This document shows, piece by piece, positions 1 through 11,268 of a DNA stretch of 64,000 bases (positions are counted from its first letter, which is position 1; each line of letters begins with the position of its first letter). This stretch comes from Paulownia fortunei (taxonomy: Eukaryota; Streptophyta; Magnoliopsida; Lamiales; Paulowniaceae): NCBI GenBank assembly GCA_019321725.1, contig CM033110.1, positions 1,768,729 through 1,832,728 on the forward strand. Direction: 5' to 3'. The notes below the pieces were generated by a model. The model was not told the origin of the DNA, searched no databases, and worked only from the letters and a program-made list of their open reading frames with translations. The position numbers and the translations under genes were made by a program.

Positions 1-555
1 ATTTGTTTTAATTCCCCTTAAGACAAAAAAAATCCATTGGTTCTATAACAAAAATTGAATTTAAACGCCACTTATTTTAAAAATGCTTTGATTTGTGATA
101 AATAGTAAATAGTTTGACATCAGGTGATATTTACTTATTATAGAATTACTCCTGGAGACGCAAGAATTACTAAAATTGCAATCCACCAAAGTAATTTTAG
201 ATGACACTGGTATAAAAAGATTTACAGTAAGTCGCCTTTTACGAAGTTATACTCCCCCATTTATTGTTTATATTTTCTTTTTGGGAAGTCCGAAAATAAG
301 ACTCTATATTCTACAATTGAAAGTTTTTCCCAAAAATATTCTAATGCTTAAATTAAGGATGCGACATCACTAACTTTCATCTACTACTTTTGACGGATTT
401 TATTTTTTCAACTCGATTTAAAACTCCGTATCGAGTCAAAATAGATACATATAAAGTAACGAATCTGATTTTGAACGTATGTTCATGATGGGACAATTAT
501 ACTAAGTGAAACTTCAGTGATCTTGTTCTTGGTACTAATTATTATTTGTTCATAG
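1..555 (+). other. Last intron of the PAT gene (partial)
   Basis: This stretch precedes the recognised last PAT exon and ends in a pyrimidine-rich tract and AG at 554-555. I found no aminotransferase-like reading frame in it, so it is read as intron. The 65-codon ORF inside it resembles nothing known and is AT-rich. The preceding exon should lie left of the window. Confidence 0.6.
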
Positions 556-696
<141 letters not shown>

Positions 697-846
697 TCTG
701 ATAAATTTACAGTTGCAGAATTTGTCGAAAATATATGAAGTTTAACTTCTGTTTTACTATATACCTCAGCCAAATGCCCTGGCTGTTTGATTTGTCTGTG
801 TCAAGAAGAAATTTGTGCTTGCATTGAGAGTAGTTGAATACATTCA

Positions 847-852
847 AATAAA
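847..852 (+). terminator. Candidate poly(A) signal of PAT
   Basis: AATAAA lies 151 nt after the PAT stop codon, in T-rich surroundings. The spacing suits a plant 3' UTR. Confidence 0.4.
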
Positions 853-2650
853 GGGATGTTACTTGAAAATTGTCATTTTTTGATCTCTTTCATTTTTTGA
901 ATATCTTTGAGAGTTTTGGATGGTTCATATTTGAATATTTGCATAGCAATTTGTAAAGGAAGTTTCTTGGCAAGAGTGATTACAAGAAAAATCCATCATT
1001 ACTAAATGAATAAGTGATTCTGTTGATGCATAATTACTAATATGCCTCTAGATTTCTGGTACAAATTTTCTTGAAAAGTTTAATCTGTTTTGAAGATCCA
1101 CTATGTATTAAGGGTAACTTCCATTTTTTACCACTTGAACTAACGCACGGTGTAGGTGATCTTATTTATTTTTTTAATTGTATCATTTTATTTCATCTAA
1201 TTGCTCAATGTGCTTCAATTACAACATTTTTAAAAAAATAATAAGTGATGTAGCTAATATTTTCCGAATGGTCCAAAAAACAAAAATAAAATAAAGAAAT
1301 AACAATGAACATGTGTTCATCCCCTTGAGAAATATTTTGTTTTGAAGTTATTTAGTCTAATTTTCCTTATTTGGCTTATCTTTTTTGGGCTTTAGGTGCA
1401 AATTTGGTAATTCAACTTTTTGTTCACTATAAAGTATTGCATATTTGACAAATAGAGGAAGGAAAGTCATGTAATAGAAAGATAGAGGATTTTCCATTTA
1501 TTCTCAAGAAACAAAGGGGATTGAAGGATTTGCTTGTTAAGAATTTTTATTTTATAGTAATAAATTTTTAGCACTTATTTAAATAGTTTTTAATTACTAT
1601 GAATTTCAAATCCTTTAATACTAATTTTGAATTATTTTTTTAGTCATTGTAATGGATTTAAAATATATTTAATATTAAAGTCATTTAAAATACTTAACTC
1701 TAAATCTTTCTCTCAAATTTAAATGCAGCATGAGAACTTTTTTTTTAAAAAAAAAAATAGTACTAATTAACAAATTCATAAGTTAATAAAGCTATTTTAA
1801 CAATGAAAAAGGATTATTTGAAGAAATATCCCTAAAAAACCAAAAACTATTATATGTTTAAAATAAAGGTTGCCCAATTTGACAAGTGAAAAGGGTTAAC
1901 TTGTACCACAATGCCTTGTATGCAGGAGAGCCCCACTTTGATAGTAATGGTATTTCGTGTACATTAACGTTAGCCAACAGAACAGGGAAAAACAGAATCT
2001 AAGTTTGGATTGGGTTTGGTCCAAACCAAATTAATGATTGGCGAATAAATTATATTTATTATATAATTAATTTATAATTCAAAAAAAAATTAATCACATG
2101 ACAAATATTAGTTAGATCCAAACATATCATATTTTAACAAAAAAATTCCCACCAATCATTTTCTTCCGTTATTTTTCTTGCCTTGGACATTGCCAAATTA
2201 TAACTTTTCATAGAAAATAAAAGCTCAAGAGCGTACAAAATAAATCCTATTTATTTTCTTTTCCACACTTTAAATAATTTATTTTAATTTTATTTTATAA
2301 TTTATACTCCATATAACATATACACATACTATATATATATGATTAAATTTAAATATTTATTTAAAAAAATATTTTATACACGTCATTCGAATACAAGATA
2401 TAAGGCAAAATTATTATAAGAAATCTAAAAAAAAAACACAATTCCTGTCTAGCCGGACTGCTTTTGAACTAGGCCCTCATCAAGAAGCTAAGGACAACTT
2501 TGTCCAAAAACCTAAACTAAATCTAACTTGAATTACAAGACAATCAATCTACTATGTTATGTCCAAGAAATATTCTTGTGTTACCCCCCATGTCAATTCT
2601 TGATTTATTATCCCTCTCTTCTTCCAAAACCTACAACCACAAAACAAAGA
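853..2650. other. Intergenic DNA between PAT and NEN
   Basis: AT-rich, with poly-A/T runs and no supported ORF. The last 200 bp before 2651 should hold the NEN promoter and 5' UTR. An upstream in-frame ATG at 2528 would add 41 residues that do not resemble the family N-terminus, so it is treated as 5' UTR. Confidence 0.5.
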
Positions 2651-4816
2651 ATGGCTGTTTCAAGTTTTAGCAATGGGAGCACTATCCCAGAGATTGTGTT
2701 CTTTGATTTAGAAACTACAGTGCCTAACAGAACCAGACAAAGATTTTGGGTACTGGAGTTTGGTGCAATTATAGTTTGCCCCCGAAAACTTGTTGAGCTG
2801 GAGAGCTACTCCACACTAATCAGGCCTGGAGACTTATCAGCTGTCGGGTTGAAATCAGGGCGGTGTGATGGAATAACGCGGGAGGCAGTAGCCAAGGCGC
2901 CATTGTTTGAGGAAGTAGCTGACAGGATTTTCAACATTCTTGATGGAAGGATATGGGCAGGCCACAACATTCAGAGGTTTGATTGTGTTCGGATCAAAGA
3001 AGCATTTGCTGATATCAATAGGCCTGCGCCTGTCCCTGCTGGGATCATCGACTCGTTGGGAGTTCTCACTGAGAAATTTGGCAGAAGGGCAGGAAATATG
3101 AAGGTTTGTGAATGCATTTTTCATAACAAAATGACTTATAATCTTGATATTGATTTTCTGTTTCCACTTCTTTTGAAGATGGCGACATTGGCAGCTTATT
3201 TTGGTCTTGGACAGCAGAAGCACAGGTATTCAAGAATTCGTGACAAAAAAATTGTTATGATTGTGAACTAGAGATTGCTGACAGATTTTCTTGGTGTGAA
3301 TGATGTTTTAGGAGCTTGGAGGATGTCAGAATGAACTTGGAAGTCTTGAAACATTGTGCGACTGTGTTGCTTCTGGTATCGGTCATCGTTGTCTGCTTCA
3401 TATTAATTCTTCCTTTCTAACAAATCATAATAAGATCACTAGTTACATATATTTGGTCTTAATTTCATTCCAGGAATCCAGCCTCCCTCCAAGTGCATTG
3501 AATGGGCAATGGCACAGCAACCCCCGTGTTACAACAAGAAGTAGAAGCTTACTGGTAAACACAAGCGAATATCTTATAGATTTTGGTATACTTGTTTTCA
3601 GGCATTAATACCAATTGGCAAAGAGTGATTATTGACTTTATAGTGCGAGTGTAAACGAGTCGAATCGAATATGTTAATGTTCAAGTTTATTTGAACTTTT
3701 TATCGAATTTTAAAAATTATGTTTTAATATAGTTTGATTGTTAATGAAATTGACCTTAAACGAGCTTTAATTGAGTCGAATATATCTTGAAAGTGCATCA
3801 TATTATATGAATATGATATCTATCTAGTGTAATGTATGGAATATACGATAAAAGTGGAGTATTTCTATTGATCAATCATATAGGCCCGAGTTGGACATCC
3901 AATTGCTTCAATTTGAATTATTCGAAGAATGCCTTATGTATGTATCAAAAAGATAGTCAATCAAATCTATTTTATTTCTCGATTCAATTGAAGCTCATAG
4001 AGATGATATAGGGTCCCAAAAATAACGAGAGATGTGGAAAAGTTAGGTCCTAATCCTAAATGGAATGGAACGAATCGAGTTCGGATAACTTGGTTTTTTG
4101 TTATACATATTTTATTATAATTTTACTAATCGAGTCAGCTTTAGTTGATTCAGATCATATCAAACAATTGTTATGTTATACAAATCGAGCTTACACAAGC
4201 TTTTAGCGATCTATTTTGAGTCGAACGTTAGAAAAATTTGATTTGTTTTTCAATTTTATTTAACCCCAGAATTTGAAATGTTCCCAGAAATCAAGCCTCT
4301 CAGTAGCTCGAGTATAACATGTTTGACTCGAATATAAAATCGAACTCGATTAACTTGTTTGTTTTTACGCATATTTTATTATTTTTTTAAATTATTATGT
4401 TAAACAATGGATTTCAAACAAATTTTTAACGATCAAGTCGAGTCTAACGTAATTTGATTTATTTTTCGATCTTACTTAATCCCAAAATTTGAAATATTTC
4501 CAGAAATCAAGCCTTTCAGTATCAGGTGGTTTGAATGAAAAGCCTTCAGAAAACAAAGGGAAATCAATCTGCAGGGAAGAGACGAGCCGGAGATCGCCTC
4601 CATCGACATCTGTAGCACATCAGAGGGCTGTCCCTTATGCAAGAGAAAGTCTTGGAAAGGTTCGTACCAAGTTTTATTTCATGGATATTTCAGAACAATC
4701 ACATGTTTGACAGTTTGAAAACTTCTATGTAACAGATGACAGCTAGAATGAAAAATGTAATATCCAATGCCACGCTGAACAATTTGTTGAAGCATTCGCA
4801 GTCACTGATTCGATGA
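2651..4816 (+). CDS. NEN: NEN-type DEDDh 3'-5' exonuclease (NEN4-like), six exons
   Basis: Exons by GT-AG and frame: 2651-3103, 3179-3225, 3312-3375, 3474-3554, 4504-4659, 4736-4816. They total 882 nt, or 293 aa. The protein starts MAVSSFSNGS; the exonuclease domain spans about residues 14-185. Motif I is FFDLETT (D19, E21), motif II GHNIQRFD (D111), motif III HRSLEDV (H166, D171), giving a complete DEDDh set. The C-terminal tail is basic, Ser-rich and short, which suits NEN4 better than the longer NEN1/2. In Arabidopsis, NEN proteins act downstream of NAC45/86 in the enucleation of developing sieve elements; that role is transferred by homology. Each intron is bounded by GT and AG. The fourth intron carries a duplicated acceptor region (see separate entry). 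An automatic ORF call reads through intron 1 and ends falsely at 3271. Confidence 0.87.
4069..4521 (+). repeat. Local tandem duplication across the NEN exon-5 splice acceptor
   Basis: Two diverged copies, about 4069-4305 and 4333-4521. Both contain an ATATTTTATTAT stretch, a TTTAGCGATC/TTTAACGATC stretch and a GAGTC(G/T)AACGT stretch. Both end in TTTGAAAT, a pyrimidine tract, CAG and AAATCAAGCCT(C/T)TCAGTA. The right copy ends inside true exon 5. The left copy therefore carries a decoy acceptor at 4286-4287. Confidence 0.8.
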
Positions 4817-5645
4817 GCAAGTGCAAATTTGCTTTCTTTTTTATCTTATTAGATTGGTTCAGACTTCAGATTTGAATTGAAGAAGATATTGTCAAGTAGA
4901 AACAAGATGAAGACTTAATTAATTCATGGCTATATTGGGACGTTTTCATAAGAAAGAAAGCTCTGGATGCAGAACTTGGCTGATTCCTCATGCTATCTGG
5001 CCGCCCTGAAATCGTGTTTCATTTTATATTACATATCTTATATTCATGACACATGTATATAATTAATATCAATTGTATATTTAAGAAAATATTTTTATGC
5101 ACGTATATAATAGAATGCAAATTGAAATACCATATTGAAATAAAAAACTCGAATGCAATCTTATACTTTTTTTTCTTTTTTTTTTCTTTATAATCTTTCA
5201 CCTTTAACAAGAATTGAGTTGCTTTTATCACAGGGTGTAATAGATAAAAATTAATTTTTAATATTAACTTGTAATAAATAGAAAAAAGGGCTATGATATA
5301 AGGGGTAATAAACAAGGAAGAAACTAGGAATAAAGAAATAAATAAGGAAAAAATTCACGATTTCCTTCCAAAATAAACTATTTTTCATAACGAAACGAGT
5401 AATTATGATCACTCACTACATATAATCAAGATGATGATTCTATGGTTCGTACACACGATGATATATACTATATTGTCCGCATTCACATATTTCGTAACGT
5501 ATAACTCAAATTTTGCCTATTAAATGATGGCAGTACAAAGATAATATCAGTCATGTCAAAATATATCAATGATAACAACCAATTGTATATTACTGACTGT
5601 AACACATAATCAACAACAAACAAAACTATCGAACGGGAAAAAGTA
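4817..5645. other. 3' flank of NEN and intergenic DNA
   Basis: AT-rich. It should hold the NEN 3' UTR, and no ORF is convincing. A GAAAAAAAAGAAAAAAAAG-type tract shows as T-rich sequence at about 5167-5190. Confidence 0.4.
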
Positions 5646-5852
5646 TCAAGAATACTTGTGCTTGGAGGGGGTGGAGGGTGGAAAAGCATCACCATCATCA
5701 TCTCCTTTTTTAGTGACCTTTGTTTCACTAATCTTGTTCCATTTCTCAATCTCCTTCACCAGTAACCCTATATCTTCCTTCTCTTCTTCATCCTCTTTCC
5801 TAACTATTACGAACCTTCCCTTCTTGAGTGTGAATGGCAAATTAAAGCACAT
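5646..5852 (-). CDS. Hypothetical acidic small protein, 68 codons
   Basis: The ORF starts MCFNLPFTLKKGRF, then has a charged stretch (KEDEEEKED), a predicted helical segment (LLVKEIEKWNKIS) and ends STPSKHKYS. Its mixed, non-repetitive composition looks more coding-like than its AT-rich neighbours. A TATATATA run at about 5890-5899 sits some 40 nt upstream on this strand. The ATG follows a run of eight A. I do not recognise a family. It could equally be the last exon of a gene whose upstream acceptor I cannot place, or chance. Transcript evidence would decide. Confidence 0.3.
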   Translation of the reverse strand: MCFNLPFTLKKGRFVIVRKEDEEEKEDIGLLVKEIEKWNKISETKVTKKGDDDGDAFPPSTPSKHKYS

Positions 5853-6714
5853 TTTTTTTCAATCACGGCTAGCATATGTTACAACGTACGACTATATATA
5901 GATAATGCCATTACCAATAAAACAATGATGGATAAATTATTTAGAAGTTATATATAATGTCTTTACTAATAAAACAAAGATCAATAAATTATTTAGCAGT
6001 TGTTTTTAATAATTCATTGATGATGATATCTATGATACAATTATTTAAACATGGCGTACGAGTACATATTTCATGTATTTTATTTAATTTGGCTAAGGTA
6101 CGTAACAACTGTGCTTGATCAAGCCATTTGGACCCTAATTTTGGAGTCAAGATTAATTTAATTAGAACTAAGCATGTTGTGATTGAAATGTCTTGTTTGG
6201 TTTTACAATATATAGAACCTATTTTTTTTTTCCCTTTTCAATATTTAGATAAAAAAAAAAAGCTAGCAAAATTCATCAACGAGACGACTTTCTATTGATT
6301 AATTAGTCCAATCGAAGCAATTAAGGAAGATTATATTATTAATAAATACTTAGTAGGTGGAATAGAATGTTAATTTGGGTAGTATTATCCTCCATAGTGA
6401 CAAATGGTAGGCTAAATATCGCCGTAGATGTGAAATTATTCTTGGTTTTAAAATATGAGATTAAATATTAATCTTGCAATAATATGAACAAAACCAAATC
6501 TTATGGGATCAAAATAATCTGTATTCTTGACAAATTGTAGCTCCAACTCATTCCTATTAATTAAATCAACTGTAAATATAATTATAGTAATTATTAATGT
6601 TAGAAAAGGTTCAAGGTTCACTAATTATTAACATGGCAAACTAGTATAAATTTGTCACTTGTGAAGTCAACTAATGCCAAAACTTTTTGTAGTTATCAAA
6701 TCATTTTTTTTGAA
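5853..6714. other. Intergenic, AT-rich
   Basis: No ORF, RNA gene or clear repeat was identified in this stretch. Confidence 0.4.
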
Positions 6715-6724
6715 TTGAAATAGT

Positions 6725-7020
6725 ATGAGTGAGCTTATAAAATGTCTCTTAAATTGTTTGGCTAAATTTTTGGGAGACGAGTTTATAAACTTTCAAAATA
6801 CGATGTTAAAATCTCAATTTACTTTTAATTTATTAACAAACTCTATTAATTTTAATAATTTTAATTATAAAGTTATTATTAATAATATTTTATAAGTTTT
6901 ATGATCTTATTTTAACCAAATAAATTTAAGAGCTTATTTCTAAAATAGAATCTAACATCTTATTAACTCCAAAAATATTTTATAAGATCATTTAAGAAAG
7001 TTCAGCCACACACCATCTTA
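6725..7020. mobile_element. Diverged copy of the 9251-type MITE family
   Basis: It shares with 9251-9646 and 35437-35798 the phrases GAGCTTATAAA, AATTTTAATTATAAA, TTTTATGATCTTATTTTAACC and AAATAGAATCTAACATCTTAT, in the same order. Its ends are decayed; the right end reads AGTTCAGCCACACACCATC. No clear target-site duplication remains. Confidence 0.6.
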
Positions 7021-7602
7021 CTTTCGATTCTAGAAATGAGAATATGTAATTGGATCCAATGGGGTTATGTATATATCCTCAAAAAAGTAACAATATAGAC
7101 AATAAATTGCAATAGAACAATCAGAATTGAACTTAAATTTAGTGGGAAAAAAAATGCAATTTGAAGACATCTTGTAATGCAATCTAGCTATGTAATCCAT
7201 AAAGTATTTATTGGGTTATGTAATCCTCAAAGTTTTGGCTAATAATTTTACAAAAAAAAAAAACATCCTTCTTCCTAGCAACTCCAAGCTATGAGCCAAC
7301 TAATTGCACCCCCTTTGTTTTTTTTTAGTACACAAATGTGGCATCATTACAAGATTCTCAATGAAAGCTAAAATCTGGATCTTTTTATAACTAAAATGAA
7401 TAAATGAATTTCATGATCACTACACATTTGTACTTAAACTCCCCTCTACATGGATTTACGCAATATTTTCTATTATAAATCATATTGTCTTAATTATCTG
7501 TCAAACCTAAAATCTTTCATAAAATATATACGCGACCCTAACTAATGCAATGTAATAGAGAATCCATCAAAATTTGCAATAGAAAATTCTATCGGACACG
7601 GA
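7021..7602. other. 3' flank of the J-domain gene
   Basis: AT-rich. It would include the 3' UTR of the minus-strand gene ending at 7603. No other feature was seen. Confidence 0.35.
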
Positions 7603-8079
7603 TTAGTCATATCTCCTTTTCTTCATTCTTTCACCAGACCTATTTCTCAACCCATTGAGCTGCCTCTCCCACACCTCTCTAGGGAAATAACCCTCCCTTC
7701 TCTTCTCCAAACCAAAATGGAACCCAAATGGATCCTCCAAACCCAACTCCCAATCATAAACTCTGCGTGAATTCGGGTCCGAAAGGGTCTCGTATGCCTT
7801 CCTCAGCTCGATGAATCGTTGCGTAGATTCCTCCTTTGTTAGAGGAGTGCAGACATCAGGGTGGTATTGAAGAGACATAGTTTTATAAGCTTTCTTGATC
7901 TCATCAAAACCCACATTTCGAGAATTGAGAGAAAGGATTTGATAAAAGTTGGTTTTTCCACTTTGCATGGTTACTTGACAGGAGATCATAGGCTTATGTT
8001 TGTGGCTGCCTGCATGTATTTTGAGGGGAAACCTTTTCACTAAGTACTTGTGATTGATCATATGCATGGACACCTCCAT
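7603..8079 (-). CDS. Chloroplast J20-like DnaJ (J-domain) protein, single exon
   Basis: A 158-aa protein from MEVSMHMINH. The J domain covers residues 44-109 (FYQILSL to RRVYD), with the Hsp70-stimulating HPD at 73-75 and helix IV ending KAYETLSDP. The basic, Ser/His-containing N-terminal 40 residues suit a plastid transit peptide. The C-terminal tail (DPFGFHFG, FPREVWERQL) resembles plant DnaJ20-type proteins, which deliver clients to plastid Hsp70. The ORF extends 26 codons further up as a translated TA/CA microsatellite (IYIYIYI, HTHTQKHT), so the internal ATG at 8077-8079 is chosen. Length and intronless form suit this small family. The CA/TA repeat therefore lies in the 5' UTR or promoter. 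Confidence 0.85.
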   Translation of the reverse strand: MEVSMHMINHKYLVKRFPLKIHAGSHKHKPMISCQVTMQSGKTNFYQILSLNSRNVGFDEIKKAYKTMSLQYHPDVCTPLTKEESTQRFIELRKAYETLSDPNSRRVYDWELGLEDPFGFHFGLEKRREGYFPREVWERQLNGLRNRSGERMKKRRYD

Positions 8080-8087
8080 TGTGTGTT

Positions 8088-8160
8088 TTTGTGTGTGTGT
8101 GTTTATCACACAGAGAAAAGGGTGTATGTATATGTATATATATATATATATACACACACA
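8088..8160. repeat. GT/TA microsatellite just upstream of the J-domain gene
   Basis: (GT)n at about 8088-8103, (TA)n at about 8128-8152, then CACACACA. It lies within 90 bp of the J-domain ATG on the minus strand. Confidence 0.85.
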
Positions 8161-9250
8161 ATATAAGAAGGAAGGTTCTTACAAAATCTTGCAGGAATTT
8201 TGATGTAATTAATGGAAGATTTTTGTCTTGAACTGTAAACAAGAATTGAAGTATTCAGAAACGCGGTATGGTCGTAGTTGAATGTAAATTTGGCCTCAAA
8301 TGTTCGTCTTTTCTGTCGATTTCTTGGGGGCAAAATACTGCTGTTTGCTAAGTTGGCCTGCTTGTGATCAAGAGGAAAATTAATGGATACAGAAAATTAA
8401 TTAAATAAAGTGAAATTTATTTGTCTCTTTGTATTTTTGGACTCGAGTAGAAAATCATTGAAAATTAAAAATTAAAAAAGAATTCGATTAATTAATCCAA
8501 TTGGGATTCGAAGAAGACACAAATAATTTTGCATGGATATAACCCTCCGTCCAAGAATTATGAGCCTAATTTGACCCATTTTTAAACAAGAATTAAAAAC
8601 TATAAGCTTTATGTATATTTTCACAGTCTTGTCTCTAGAGGTAATTATTGAAAGTTAGTAAGATTATATTATTATTTTAATTTAGATGATGATTTGAAAA
8701 AAATTAAAATAAAATATTATTTTAATACATTCCATAGTGGAACAATAAATTTAAAACAAAAAGAATGTAATAATTACTCCCACCAAAAATAATGACAGTT
8801 GATATTTTACATTTATTGAGGTTTTGAATTCTCATTTTCGATCTCGTAAAATTAAATTACCTTAATCATATACTATGATTATAACAATATAGCACATGTC
8901 AACAGCACAGTGCATATGAATCGACAAATCTAAAGTCAGAAAGTTTTGAAAATAATTCATGAAAGGCCCACAAAAATTTTGTAACCATTTGCTGATTTGG
9001 TGTTGCTAGGTCGCATCAAATTAAGCCAGAGCTAAAAACACCATTCTTTGAATTATTTAAAAATATTAATTAATAACTTTCCAAGTTTTTGGATTTTATC
9101 TCATCTGCAATGCATGAAAATATTATAAGTGATCCAACAATAAGGATGATCTCGAGACTTAATTTTAAGCAGTGGATTTTGGAGTTAATTCTTGTTAGAA
9201 AATTCACAGCTGGGATCGAAATCTAACTCTGATAATGGATTTTACACTTA
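8161..9250. other. J-domain gene promoter side and intergenic DNA
   Basis: The first few hundred bases are the minus-strand promoter region. A 75-codon ORF here includes the microsatellite and is not credible. The rest is AT-rich, with nothing else recognised. Confidence 0.4.
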
Positions 9251-9646
9251 GAGGGTGTTTGACGGAGCTTATAAACTTTTCAAAACATCTTATAAGTTGG
9301 TTAAGAGTTTATAAGTTATCAAAAATATTTAGTAATTCTTTTTAAAAGAGTTTATAAGATTCAAAAAAAAATTATTTGAAAATTTATAAACTTCTAAAAA
9401 AAAGTATTTTCATTCAAACTTATTTTTAAATTAAGATCTTATTTTAACATAACTCCTTTAATTTTAACAGTTTTAATTATAAAATTATCATTATTAACAT
9501 GTTAAAAGCTCCATGATCTTATTTTTATCCAAACATTTATACAACTTATTTTTAAAATAAGATCTAATATTTTATAAATTTTAAAAATATCTTATAAGAT
9601 ATATGATCTTATAAGATATTTTAAATAAGTTTAGTCAAATACTCTC
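9251..9646. mobile_element. Tourist-like MITE (PIF/Harbinger type), about 396 bp
   Basis: The left end is GAGGGTGTTTGACGGAGCTT and the reverse complement of the right end is GAGAGTATTTGACTAAACTT, an imperfect terminal inverted repeat of about 20 bp. TTA flanks both sides (9248-9250 and 9647-9649), the 3-bp duplication expected of PIF/Harbinger elements. It has no coding capacity. Related copies lie at 6725-7020 and 35437-35798. Confidence 0.78.
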
Positions 9647-10039
9647 TTAATCTGTCAGAAATTTCAACGGCTGGATTCTAGTCGAAAGTCAACTCTTACT
9701 AAATCGAATGAGATCCCTTAAGAATACTTTTTATGTGTAGGGTTATTTATGATTAAATCCCCATCAACATTAAATAGAGCTAAAAGCTTTTTTTATCTTC
9801 ATCAAGAGGTGGGACAAATCAATTTAGTCATTCAATCAAGTCTCGTGATTTGGGTGACTTTTTCCACTTGTTTTACTCCCTATGAATTTTTTTTGTTCGA
9901 TATTAATTTTATTGGACTATTAAGATATCTAAATCGCTTTCATCTGTCGGTGTCAATGCCACTCCTCAAATGTAAATTTTTAATGCAAAAATTCACTTAT
10001 TATGCCACAATCATTCAAAGAACTGAAGATCTACTTACA
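9647..10039. other. Intergenic, no gene seen
   Basis: A 115-codon ORF runs through here into the TA microsatellite. Its composition looks random. Confidence 0.4.
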
Positions 10040-10040
10040 A

Positions 10041-10041
10041 T

Positions 10042-10080
<39 letters not shown>
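10041..10080. repeat. (TA)n microsatellite
   Basis: About 15 uninterrupted TA units, then GTATATA. Confidence 0.9.
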
Positions 10081-10081
<1 letters not shown>

Positions 10082-10169
10082 AAATCAAATGCTTGATTAA
10101 ATAAAATTAAATGATTCATTTATCTATAGATATATAATATTGATGTAAGACAAAATTACCCAAATCCAT

Positions 10170-10345
10170 TTAAGAGCTGATAGAGTTGGGCCTTCCACCA
10201 TTTTCACTCTGAATTCTCTTGTGGGCCGAGCCCATAAATAAGAATGTAAAAAGCCCAGAAGGCCAACCTGGATTTCTTTGAACGCAACCCAATGGACTCC
10301 ACTAAGACCTCCAAAATTGGTTACATCAATTAGACGCTTGGCCCA
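10170..10345. promoter_or_regulatory. Cluster of GGCCCA/TGGGCC (site II-like) motifs without an adjacent gene
   Basis: Less AT-rich than its surroundings. It holds TTGGGCC, GTGGGCCGAGCCCAT, AAGCCCAG and TTGGCCCATT within 160 bp. TGGGCC/GGCCCA boxes are typical of plant housekeeping promoters, but no ORF starts within 1 kb on either side. It may be a relic promoter, part of a transposon, or the promoter of an unseen non-coding transcript. Confidence 0.3.
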
Positions 10346-11233
10346 TTGTCATTAACACCTCGGCACAGCAATAATAAAAAATAGTCTCATGTTTATTACT
10401 TTAATGTTTTTTTTTTCGGGTTAACAAAAATAAGTATCATTTGTTAGAAAGGAAATTTTCTCTTAAACTAACCTTTCGATAATATTGATACCATTACTTA
10501 TAAAGGCAATAGGTAAACATACATAAAAATCATATTTTTTTTTTCAATTTTCATCTAAAATTAATGCTCGTTATATATATAAATATGGTATCATTTCGTA
10601 ACTGCTAAATGGACTACTGCATCACAACTGAGTGTTGAGGGTGTTGGAGGTCTATCCAACGAAAATCCTCTAACGCTTAAATTAAATTCAGAATACATAA
10701 AAAAAAATCAAATAACTTGAAACTCGTCAAATGCTTAATAAATTATGCATTTTTTAATTATGAAGATTTAGGGCATTTATAGACATATTTGAGAATATTC
10801 ATGAGTTTTGTGTTCCTTAAGTTTGATTTAAATATTATAATTCAATTTGTTTAATAATTTGTGAATACTATGAACTTAACTTATTAGGTCTTATCTATTA
10901 TTCAACTCATAACTTGAATAAGTTTCTTGAACTTAACTCAAACTTAAACGGATTATGGTTCATCATACATATATATATCCACACACACATGTACATATAG
11001 GTACGTTTGACCTAATTTTTGGTAAATTGACCTACGAAAGTTGATTTTTACAGTTATTGATTTTTTCTTTAAAAATAAATTTTAAAAAAAATTGATCTAT
11101 AAGCTCCAATTTTTAGATGTTGCAAGTTGCTTATTATTGCGCTCGAACAACCCAATATAATTCTAGTTAGATTGCCAAAATGCCTATACAATCACAGTGA
11201 ACCAAAAGTAATTCTAATTTAAGTTATCAACAT

Positions 11234-11236
<3 letters not shown>
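10346..11236. other. Intergenic, AT-rich
   Basis: No supported ORF or repeat boundary was found. Confidence 0.35.

Positions 11237-11266
<30 letters not shown>
11237..11266. repeat. (TA)n microsatellite
   Basis: About 15 TA units. Confidence 0.9.

Positions 11267-11268
<2 letters not shown>

Noticed and set aside
8106..8333. Minus-strand ORFs containing IYIYIY stretches
   Set aside because: Translated TA/CA microsatellite upstream of the J-domain ATG.
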